64,000 bases of DNA from Camelus bactrianus (lineage: Eukaryota; Chordata; Mammalia; Artiodactyla; Camelidae). Location of the stretch: assembly GCF_048773025.1 (NCBI RefSeq), contig NW_027413960.1, positions 1,305,945-1,369,944 of the forward strand, read 5' to 3'. This document shows, in pieces, positions 1 to 10,740 of this stretch. Each line of letters begins with the position of its first letter. The first letter of the stretch is position 1. The notes below the pieces were generated by a model, which was not told the origin of the DNA, did not search any database, and saw nothing but the letters and a program-made list of their open reading frames with translations. Made by a program: the position numbers and the translations under genes.

Positions 1-63
1 ACTTTGTGTTAACAAACAAGCTAGGTGATGGACGGCTTTCACACACACTTATGTCTCAGAACT

Positions 64-2299
64 GAGCATGTGGAGAGACGTTCGTTCATATAGCACAAAG
101 GGATCGGGTATCAGCGTAAATTTTACTCTGGTTTTTCAGGCTGTTTCCTAGTGCCGGCTTAATGTTCCTGCGTTTTCATTGTGAAAAAGAGTTGGAGTTA
201 GTACCTCCCCATATATATGTATGGAGTGGAGTTTGCAACTGAAAAGAAACTTTGTGTTCCCAAAAAGCTAGGTGAAGGACGGCATTCAGGCGCACTTATC
301 TCTCAGAACTGAGCATGTGGAGAGACGTTCGTTCATCTAGCACAAAGGGAACTGGTTGCAGGGGAAAATTTTACTCCGGTTTCTCATGCTGTTTCCTAGT
401 GCCGGTTTGCATTTCATGCAGTTTTCACTGTAAAACCGTGTTGGAGCTAGTACCTCCCCTTATATATGTATGGAGTCGTGTTTGCAACTGAATAAAAACT
501 TTGTGTTCCCAAAAAGGTAGGTGAAGTACGGCATTCACGCACATATATCTCTCAGAACTGAGTATGTGGAGAGACGTTCGTTCATCTAGCACAAAGGAAC
601 GTGTTGCAGGAGAAAATTTTACTCTGGTTTCTCAGGCTTTTTCCTAGTGCCGGTTTGCAGTTCCTGCAGTTTTCACTATAAAACCGATTTGGAGCTTGTA
701 CCTCCCCTTATATATATATGGAGTGGAGTTTGAAACTGAAAGGAAACTTTGTGTTCCCAACAAGCTAGCTGAAGGAAGGGTTTCACACACCCTTTTCTCT
801 CCGAAATGAGCATGTGGGGAGACGTTCGTTCATGTAACACAAGTGGAACGGGTTGCAGGCTAAACTTTTACTTTGGTTTCTCAGGCTGTTTACTAGAGCC
901 AGTTTAAAGTTCCTGCAGTTTCATTGTGAAACCGAGTTGGAGCTAGTACCTCCCCATATATATGTATGGAGTGGAGTTTGCAACTGAAAAGAAACATTGT
1001 GTTCCCAAAAAGCTAGCTGAAGGACGGCATTCACGCACACTTATCTCTCAGAACTGTGCATGTGGAGAGACGTTCGTTCATCTAGCACAAAGGGAACTGG
1101 TTGCATGAGAAAATTTTCTCTGGTTTCTCATGCTGATTCCTAGTGACGGTTTGCAGTTCCTTACATTTTTCACTGTAAAACTGATTTGGAGCTAGTACCT
1201 CCCCTAGTATATCTATGGAGTGGGGTTTGCAACTGAAAAGAAACTTTGTGTTCCCAACAAGCTAGGTGAAGGAAGGCTTTCTCACACACTTATTTCTCCG
1301 AAATGAGCATGAGCAGAGACTTTCGTTCATCTAGCAAAAAGGGAACAGTTTGCAGAGTAAACTTTTACCTTGGTTTCTCAGGCTGTTTCCTAGTGCCGGA
1401 TTAAAGTTGTGCAGTTTTCATTTTGAAACCGAGTTGGAGCTAGTACCTCCCCATATATATGTATGGATTGCAGTTTGCAACTGAAAAAAAACTTTGTGTT
1501 TCCAACAAGATAGTTGAAGTTCGGCATCCAAGCACACATATCTCTCAGAATTGAGCATGTGGATAGACCTTCGTTCATCTAGCACAAAGAGAACGGATTG
1601 TAGGTAAAGTTTTACTCGGGTTTCTCAGGCTGTTTCCTAGTGCCGGTTTGAAGTTCCTGAAGTTTTCACTGTAAAACCTATTTGGAGCTAGTACATCCCC
1701 ATATATATGTATGGAGTGGAGTTTGCAACTGAAAAGAAACTTTGTTTTCCCAACAAACTAGGTGAAGGAAGGCTTTCACACACACTTATCTCTCCGAACT
1801 GATTATGTGGAGAGATATTCGTTCATCTAGCACAAAGAGAACAGTTTGCAGGAGAAATTTTTACTCTGGTTTCTCAGGCTGTTTCCTAGTGCCAGTATGA
1901 AGTCCCTGTAGTTTTCACTGTAAAACAGAGTTGGAGCTAGTTCCTCCCCATATATATGTATGGAGTGGGAACAGCAACTTAAAAGAAACTTTATGTTCAC
2001 AACAAGCTAGTTGAAGGACGGCATTCAACCACACTTATCTCTCAGAACTCAGTATGTGGAGAGACGTTCGTTCATCTAGCAGAAATGGAACAGTTTGCAG
2101 GAGAAATATTTACTCTGGTTTCTCAGGCTGTTTCCTAGTGCCGGTTTGACCTTCCTGCAGTTTTCACTGTAAAACCGTGTTGGAGCTAGTACCTTCCCAT
2201 ATATATGTATGGAGTGGAGATTGCAACTTAAAAGAAACTTTGTGTTAACAAACAAGCTAGGTGATGGACGGGTTTCACACACACATATGTCTCAGAACT
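64..2299. repeat. HOR cassette, 9 monomers (s n1-n8)
   Basis: Monomers begin at 64, 311, 560, 808 and 1057, then continue to n8. Order s-n1-n2-n3-n4-n5-n6-n7-n8, so it lacks the n9-s'-n10 block of the 12-type cassette. It is nearly identical to 7015-9250. Bases 1-63 are the tail of a preceding n8 monomer. Confidence 0.88.
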
Positions 2300-3789
2300 G
2301 AGCATGTGGAGAGACGTTCGTTCATATAGCACAAAGGGATCGGGTATCAGCGTAAATTTTACTCTGGTTTTTCAGGCTGTTTCCTAGTGCCGGCTTAATG
2401 TTCCTTCGTTTTCATTGTGAAAAAGAGTTGGATTTAGTACCTCCCCATATATATGTATGGAGTGGAGTTTGCAACTGAAAAGAAACTTTGTGTTCCCAAA
2501 AAGCTAGCTGAAAGACGGAATTCACGCACACTTATCTCTCAGAACTGTGCATGTGGAGAGACGTTCGTTCATCTAGCACAAAGGGAACTGGTTGCATGAG
2601 AAAATTTTCTCTGGTTTCTCATGCTGATTCCTAGTGAAGTTTTGCAGTTCCTTACAGTTTTCACTGTAAAACCGATTTGGAGCTAGTACCTCCCCTAGTA
2701 TATCTATGGAGTGGGGTTTGCAACTGAAAAGAAACTTTGTGTTCCCAACAAGCTAGGTGAAGGAAGGCTTTCTCACACACTTATTTCTCCAAAATGAGCA
2801 TGAGCAGAGGCTTTCGTTCATCTAGCAAAAAGGGAACAGTTTGCAGAGTAAACTTTTACCTTGGTTTCTCAGGCTGTTTCCTAGTGCCGGATTAAAGTTG
2901 TGCAGTTTTCATTTTGAAACCGAGTTGGAGCTAGTACCTCCCCATATATATGTATGGATTGCAGTTTGCAACTGAAAAAAAACTTTGTGTTTCCAACAAG
3001 ATAGTTGAAGTTCGGCATCCAAGCACACATATCTCTCAGAATTGAGCATGTGGATAGACCTTCGTTCATCTAGCACAAAGAGAACGGATTGTAGGTAAAG
3101 TTTTACTCGGTTTTCTCAGGCTGTTTCCTAGTGCCGGTTTGAAGTTCCTGAAGTTTTCACTGTAAAACCTATTTGGAGCTAGTACCTCCCCATATATATG
3201 TATGGAGTGGAGTTTGCAACTGAAAAGAAACTTTGTTTTCCCAACAAACTAGGTGAAGGAAGGCTTTCACACACACTTATCTCTCCGAACTGATTATGTG
3301 GAGAGATATTCGTTCATCTAGCACAAAGAGAACAGTTTGCAGGAGAAATTTTTACTCTGGTTTCTCAGGCTGTTTCCTAGTGCCAGTATGAAGTCCCTGT
3401 AGTTTTCACTGTAAAACAGAGTTGGAGCTAGTACCTCCCCATATATATGTATGGAGTGGGAACGGCAACTTAAAGAAACTTTGTTTTCACAACAAGCTAG
3501 TTGAAGGACGGCATTCAACCACACTTATCTCTCAGAACTCAGTATGTGGAGAGACGTTCGTTCATCTAGCAGAAATGGAACAGTTTGCAGGAGAAATATT
3601 TACTCTGGTTTCTCAGGCTGTTTCCTAGTGCCGGTTTGACCTTCCTGCAGTTTTCACTGTAAAACCGTGTTGGAGCTAGTACCTTCCCATATATATGTAT
3701 GGAGTGGAGATTGCAACTTAAAAGAAACTTTGTGTTAACAAACAAGCTAGGTGATGGACGGGTTTCACACACACATATGTCTCAGAACT
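2300..3789. repeat. HOR cassette, 6 monomers (s n4-n8)
   Basis: The s monomer at 2300 is followed directly by n4 at about 2548 (GTTGCATGAGAAAA), then n5 (GAGCATGAGCAGAG), n6, n7 and n8. Relative to the 12-type order, n1-n2-n3-n9-s'-n10 are absent. Its n5-n8 part repeats the previous cassette at an offset of 1490-1491 bp (six monomers). Its near-identical copy is 9251-10740. Confidence 0.88.
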
Positions 3790-6700
3790 GAGCATGTGGA
3801 GAGACGTTCGTTCATATAGCACAATGGGATCGGGTATCAGCGTAAATTTTACTCTGGTTTTTCAGGCTGTTTCCTAGTGCCGGCTTAATGTTCCTGCGTT
3901 TTCATTGTGAAAAAGTGTTGGAGTTAGTACCTCCCCATATATATGTATGGAGTGGAGTTTGCAACTGAAAAGAAACTTTGTGTTCCCAAAAAGCTAGGTG
4001 AAGGACGGCATTCAGTCGCACTTATCTCTCAGAACTGAGCATTTGGAGAGACGTTCGTTCATCTAGCACAAAGGGAACTGGTTGCAGGGGAAAATTTTAC
4101 TCTGGTTTCTCATGCTGTTTCCTAGTGCCGGTTTGCATTTCATGCAGTTTTCACTGTAAAACCGTGTTGGAGCTAGTACCTCCCCTTTTATATGTATGGA
4201 GTCGTGTTTGCAACTGAATAAAAACTTTGTGTTCCCAAAAAGGTAGGTGAAGTACGGCATTCACGCACATATATCTCTCAGAACTGAGTATGAGGAGAGA
4301 CGTTCGTTCATCTAGCACAAAGGAACGTGTTGCAGGAGAAAATTTTACTCTGGTTTCTCAGGCTTTTTCCTAGTGCCGGTTTGCAGTTCCTGCAGTTTTC
4401 ACTATAAAACCGAGTTGGAGCTTGTACCTCCCCTTATATATGTATGGAGTGGAGTTTGAAACTGAAAGGAAACTTTGTGTTCCGAACAAGCTAGTTGAAG
4501 GAAGGGTTTCACACACCTTTTCTCTCCGAAATGAGCATGTGGAGAGACGTTCGTTCATGTAGAACAAAGGGAACCTGTTGCAGGGTAAACTTTTCCTTTG
4601 GGTTCTCAGGCTGTTTCCTAAAGCCAGTTTAAAGTTCCTGCAGTTTCATTGTGAAACCGAGTTGGAGCTAGTACCTCCCCATATATATGTATGGAGTGGT
4701 GTTTGCAACTGAAAAGAACTTTGTGTTCACAACAAGCTAGTTGAAGGACGGCATTCACGCACACTTATCTCTCTGAACTCAGTATGTGGAGAGACGTTCG
4801 TTCATCTAGCACAAAGGGAACAGTGTGCAGGAGAAATTTTTACTCTGGTTTCTCAGGCTGTTTCCTAGTGCCGGCTTAATGTTCTTGCGTTTTCATTGTG
4901 AAAAAGAGTTGGATTTAGTACCTCCCCATATATATGTATGGAGTGGAGTTTGCAACTGAAAAGAAACTTTGTGTTCCCAAAAAGCTAGGTGAAGGACGGC
5001 ATTCAGGCGCACTTAACTCTCAGAACTGAGCATGTGGAGAGACGTTCGTTCATCTAGCACAAAGGGAACTGGTTGCAGGGGAAAATTTTACTCTGGTTTC
5101 TCATGCTGTTTCCTAGTGCCGGTTAGCAGTTCCTGCAGTTTTCACTGTAAAACCGAGTTGGAGCTAGTACCTCACCTTATATACGTATGGAGTGGTGTTT
5201 GTAACTGAAAAAAAACTTTGTGTTCCGAAAAAGGTAGGTGAAGTACGGCATTCACGCACATATATCTCTCAGAACTGAGTATGTGGAGAGACGTTCGTTC
5301 ATCTAGCACAAAGGAACGTGTTGCAGGAGAAAATTTTACTCTGGTTTCTCAGGCTTTTTCCTAGTGCCGGTTTGCAGTTCCTGCAGTTTTCACTATAAAA
5401 CCGAGTTTGAGCTTGTACCTCCCCTTATATATATATGGAGTGGAGTTTGAAACTGAAAGGAAACTTTGTGTTCCCAACAAGCTAGTTGAAGGAAGGGTTT
5501 CACACACCCTTTTCTCTCCAAAATGAGCATGTGGAGAGACGTTCGTTCATGTAGCACAAGGGAACGGGTTGCAGGGTAAACTTTTACTTTGGATTCTCAG
5601 GCTGTTTCCTAGAGCCAGTTTAAAGTTCCTGCAGTTTCATTGTGAAACCGAGTTGGAGCTAGTACCTCCCCATATATATGTATGGAGTGGAGTTTGCAAC
5701 TGAAAAGAAACTTTGTGTTCCCAAAAAGCTACCTGAAGGACGGCATTCACGCACACTTATCTCTCAGAACTGTGCATGTGGAGAGACGTTCGTTCATCTA
5801 GCACATAGGGAACTGGTTGCATGAGAAAATTTTCTCTGGTTTCTCATGCCGATTGCTAGTGACGGTTTGCAGTTCCTTACAGTTTTCACTGTAAAACCGA
5901 TTTGGAGCTAGTACCTCCCCTAGTATATCTATGGAGTGGGGTTTGCAACTGAAAAGAAACTTTGTGTTCCCAACAAGCTAGGTGAAGGAAGGCTTTCTCA
6001 CACACTTATTTCTCCGAAATGAGCATGAGCAGAGACTTCGTTAATCTAGCAAAAAGGGAACAGTTTGCAGAGTAAACTTTTACCTTGGTTTCTCAGGCTG
6101 TTTCCTAGTGCCGGATTAAAGTTGTGCAGTTTTCATTTTGAAACCGAGTTGGAGCTAGTACCTCCCCATATATATGTATGGATTGCAGTTTGCAACTGAA
6201 AAGAAACTTTGTGTTCCCAACAAGATAGTTGAAGGACGGCATCCAAGCACACATATCTCTCAGAAATGAGCATGTGGATAGACCTTCGTTCATCTAGCAC
6301 AAAGAGAACGGATTGTAGGTAAAGTTTTACTCGGGTTTCTCAGGCTGTTTCCTAGTGCCGGTTAGAAGTTCCTGAAGTTTTCACTGTAAAACCTATTTGG
6401 AGCTAGTACCTCCCCATATATATGTATGGAGTGGAGTTTGCAACTGAAAAGAAACTTTGTTTTCCCAACAAACTAGGTGAAGGAAGGCTTTCACACACAC
6501 TTATCTCTCCGAACTGATTATGTGGAGAGATATTCGTTCATCTAGCACAAAGAGAACAGTTTGCAGGAGAAATTTTTACTCTGGTTTCTCAGGCTGTTTC
6601 CTAGTGCCAGTATGAAGTCCCTGTAGTTTTCACTGTAAAACAGAGTTGGAGCTAGTACCTCCCCATATATATGTATGGAGTGGGAATGGCAACTTAAAAG

Positions 6701-7014
6701 AAACTTTGTGTTCACAACAAGCTAGTTGAAGGACGGCATTCAACCACACTTATCTCTCAGAACTCAGTATGTGGAGAGACGTTCGTTCTTCTAGCAGAAA
6801 TGGAACAGTTTGCAGGAGAAATATTTACTCTGGTTTCTCAGGCTGTTTCCTAGTGCCGGTTTGAACTTCCTGCAGTTTTCACTGTAAAACAGTGTTGGAG
6901 CTAGTACCTCCCCATATATATGTATGGAGTGGAGATTGCAACTTAAAAGAAACTTTGTGTTAACAAACAAGCTAGGTGATGGACGGCTTTCACACACACT
7001 TATGTCTCAGAACT
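3790..7014. repeat. HOR cassette, 13 monomers with an internal restart
   Basis: Order s-n1-n2-n3-(n9/s fusion)-n1-n2-n3-n4-n5-n6-n7-n8. The monomer near 4783 starts as n9 (AACAGTGTGCAGG) but changes at about 4868 to the second half of an s monomer (CGGCTTAATG), after which the order restarts at n1. The stretch 4868-6951 therefore repeats about 151-2236 at an offset near 4715 bp (19 monomers). It extends the cassette to 3225 bp. Confidence 0.85.
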
Positions 7015-9250
7015 GAGCATGTGGAGAGACGTTCGTTCATATAGCACAAAGGGATCGGGTATCAGCGTAAATTTTACTCTGGTTTTTCAGGCTGTTTCCT
7101 AGTGCCGGCTTAATGTTCCTGCGTTTTCATTGTGAAAAAGAGTTGGAGTTAGTACCTCCCCATATATATGTATGGAGTGGAGTTTGCAACTGAAAAGAAA
7201 CTTTGTGTTCCCAAAAAGCTAGGTGAAGGACGGCATTCAGGCGCACTTATCTCTCAGAACTGAGCATGTGGAGAGACGTTCGTTCATCTAGCACAAAGGG
7301 AACTGGTTGCAGGGGAAAATTTTACTCCGGTTTCTCATGCTGTTTCCTAGTGCCGGTTTGCATTTCATGCAGTTTTCACTGTAAAACCGTGTTGGAGCTA
7401 GTACCTCCCCTTATATATGTATGGAGTCGTGTTTGCAACTGAATAAAAACTTTGTGTTCCCAAAAAGGTAGGTGAAGTACGGCATTCACGCACATATATC
7501 TCTCAGAACTGAGTATGTGGAGAGACGTTCGTTCATCTAGCACAAAGGAACGTGTTGCAGGAGAAAATTTTACTCTGGTTTCTCAGGCTTTTTCCTAGTG
7601 CCGGTTTGCAGTTCCTGCAGTTTTCACTATAAAACCGATTTGGAGCTTGTACCTCCCCTTATATATATATGGAGTGGAGTTTGAAACTGAAAGGAAACTT
7701 TGTGTTCCCAACAAGCTAGCTGAAGGAAGGGTTTCACACACCCTTTTCTCTCCGAAATGAGCATGTGGGGAGACGTTCGTTCATGTAACACAAGTGGAAC
7801 GGGTTGCAGGCTAAACTTTTACTTTGGTTTCTCAGGCTGTTTACTAGAGCCAGTTTAAAGTTCCTGCAGTTTCATTGTGAAACCGAGTTGGAGCTAGTAC
7901 CTCCCCATATATATGTATGGAGTGGAGTTTGCAACTGAAAAGAAACATTGTGTTCCCAAAAAGCTAGCTGAAGGACGGCATTCACGCACACTTATCTCTC
8001 AGAACTGTGCATGTGGAGAGACGTTCGTTCATCTAGCACAAAGGGAACTGGTTGCATGAGAAAATTTTCTCTGGTTTCTCATGCTGATTCCTAGTGACGG
8101 TTTGCAGTTCCTTACATTTTTCACTGTAAAACCGATTTGGAGCTAGTACCTCCCCTAGTATATCTATGGAGTGGGGTTTGCAACTGAAAAGAAACTTTGT
8201 GTTCCCAACAAGCTAGGTGAAGGAAGGCTTTCTCACACACTTATTTCTCCGAAATGAGCATGAGCAGAGACTTTCGTTCATCTAGCAAAAAGGGAACAGT
8301 TTGCAGAGTAAACTTTTACCTTGGTTTCTCAGGCTGTTTCCTAGTGCCGGATTAAAGTTGTGCAGTTTTCATTTTGAAACCGAGTTGGAGCTAGTACCTC
8401 CCCATATATATGTATGGATTGCAGTTTGCAACTGAAAAAAAACTTTGTGTTTCCAACAAGATAGTTGAAGTTCGGCATCCAAGCACACATATCTCTCAGA
8501 ATTGAGCATGTGGATAGACCTTCGTTCATCTAGCACAAAGAGAACGGATTGTAGGTAAAGTTTTACTCGGGTTTCTCAGGCTGTTTCCTAGTGCCGGTTT
8601 GAAGTTCCTGAAGTTTTCACTGTAAAACCTATTTGGAGCTAGTACCTCCCCATATATATGTATGGAGTGGAGTTTGCAACTGAAAAGAAACTTTGTTTTC
8701 CCAACAAACTAGGTGAAGGAAGGCTTTCACACACACTTATCTCTCCGAACTGATTATGTGGAGAGATATTCGTTCATCTAGCACAAAGAGAACAGTTTGC
8801 AGGAGAAATTTTTACTCTGGTTTCTCAGGCTGTTTCCTAGTGCCAGTATGAAGTCCCTGTAGTTTTCACTGTAAAACAGAGTTGGAGCTAGTTCCTCCCC
8901 ATATATATGTATGGAGTGGGAACAGCAACTTAAAAGAAACTTTATGTTCACAACAAGCTAGTTGAAGGACGGCATTCAACCACACTTATCTCTCAGAACT
9001 CAGTATGTGGAGAGACGTTCGTTCATCTAGCAGAAATGGAACAGTTTGCAGGAGAAATATTTACTCTGGTTTCTCAGGCTGTTTCCTAGTGCCGGTTTGA
9101 CCTTCCTGCAGTTTTCACTGTAAAACCGTGTTGGAGCTAGTACCTTCCCATATATATGTATGGAGTGGAGATTGCAACTTAAAAGAAACTTTGTGTTAAC
9201 AAACAAGCTAGGTGATGGACGGGTTTCACACACACATATGTCTCAGAACT
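7015..9250. repeat. HOR cassette, 9 monomers (s n1-n8)
   Basis: Second copy of the 64-2299 cassette, exactly 6951 bp downstream. Reading the two side by side I found one substitution near 1180/8131 and otherwise the same bases, including rare variants such as CATTTCATGCAG in n1. Confidence 0.88.
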
Positions 9251-10740
9251 GAGCATGTGGAGAGACGTTCGTTCATATAGCACAAAGGGATCGGGTATCA
9301 GCGTAAATTTTACTCTGGTTTTTCAGGCTGTTTCCTAGTGCCGGCTTAATGTTCCTTCGTTTTCATTGTGAAAAAGAGTTGGATTTAGTACCTCCCCATA
9401 TATATGTATGGAGTGGAGTTTGCAACTGAAAAGAAACTTTGTGTTCCCAAAAAGCTAGCTGAAAGACGGAATTCACGCACACTTATCTCTCAGAACTGTG
9501 CATGTGGAGAGACGTTCGTTCATCTAGCACAAAGGGAACTGGTTGCATGAGAAAATTTTCTCTGGTTTCTCATGCTGATTCCTAGTGAAGTTTTGCAGTT
9601 CCTTACAGTTTTCACTGTAAAACCGATTTGGAGCTAGTACCTCCCCTAGTATATCTATGGAGTGGGGTTTGCAACTGAAAAGAAACTTTGTGTTCCCAAC
9701 AAGCTAGGTGAAGGAAGGCTTTCTCACACACTTATTTCTCCAAAATGAGCATGAGCAGAGGCTTTCGTTCATCTAGCAAAAAGGGAACAGTTTGCAGAGT
9801 AAACTTTTACCTTGGTTTCTCAGGCTGTTTCCTAGTGCCGGATTAAAGTTGTGCAGTTTTCATTTTGAAACCGAGTTGGAGCTAGTACCTCCCCATATAT
9901 ATGTATGGATTGCAGTTTGCAACTGAAAAAAAACTTTGTGTTTCCAACAAGATAGTTGAAGTTCGGCATCCAAGCACACATATCTCTCAGAATTGAGCAT
10001 GTGGATAGACCTTCGTTCATCTAGCACAAAGAGAACGGATTGTAGGTAAAGTTTTACTCGGTTTTCTCAGGCTGTTTCCTAGTGCCGGTTTGAAGTTCCT
10101 GAAGTTTTCACTGTAAAACCTATTTGGAGCTAGTACCTCCCCATATATATGTATGGAGTGGAGTTTGCAACTGAAAAGAAACTTTGTTTTCCCAACAAAC
10201 TAGGTGAAGGAAGGCTTTCACACACACTTATCTCTCCGAACTGATTATGTGGAGAGATATTCGTTCATCTAGCACAAAGAGAACAGTTTGCAGGAGAAAT
10301 TTTTACTCTGGTTTCTCAGGCTGTTTCCTAGTGCCAGTATGAAGTCCCTGTAGTTTTCACTGTAAAACAGAGTTGGAGCTAGTACCTCCCCATATATATG
10401 TATGGAGTGGGAACGGCAACTTAAAGAAACTTTGTTTTCACAACAAGCTAGTTGAAGGACGGCATTCAACCACACTTATCTCTCAGAACTCAGTATGTGG
10501 AGAGACGTTCGTTCATCTAGCAGAAATGGAACAGTTTGCAGGAGAAATATTTACTCTGGTTTCTCAGGCTGTTTCCTAGTGCCGGTTTGACCTTCCTGCA
10601 GTTTTCACTGTAAAACCGTGTTGGAGCTAGTACCTTCCCATATATATGTATGGAGTGGAGATTGCAACTTAAAAGAAACTTTGTGTTAACAAACAAGCTA
10701 GGTGATGGACGGGTTTCACACACAGATATGTCTCAGAACT
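9251..10740. repeat. HOR cassette, 6 monomers (s n4-n8)
   Basis: Second copy of 2300-3789 at an offset of 6951 bp. The same six monomer types are present in the same order, including the single-base-shorter AACTTAAAGAAAC in the monomer at about 10.41 kb, which matches 3.47 kb. Confidence 0.88.

Larger units (their letters stand above)
1..4868. repeat. Long-range duplication, copy 1 (partner 6951 bp downstream)
   Basis: Matches 6952-11819 with a constant offset of 6951 bp (28 monomers) and no indel that I saw. I noted four substitutions, near 1180, 3774, 4406 and 4575. The left edge lies outside the window. The right edge is inside a monomer at about 4868, where GCCGGCTTAATG replaces the partner's GCTGGTAAGATC. 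Confidence 0.9.

Noticed and set aside
80-110. Possible CENP-B box in the TTCG...CGGG part of the monomer
   Set aside because: The box needs TTCG, seven bases with an A at the fifth, then CGGG. Here TTCG and CGGG lie about 20 bp apart and the A is not in place. I found no matching spacing in the monomer types on either strand.
160-235. TATA-like TATATATGTATGG as a promoter in each monomer
   Set aside because: An AT-rich dyad once per monomer is not evidence of a promoter, and nothing downstream looks like a gene. Satellite transcription is possible but not shown by the sequence.
2160-2185. GTTTTCACTGTAAAAC inverted repeat as a terminator or RNA hairpin
   Set aside because: The stem is only five pairs with a six-base loop, it is present in almost every monomer, and it has no transcript context.
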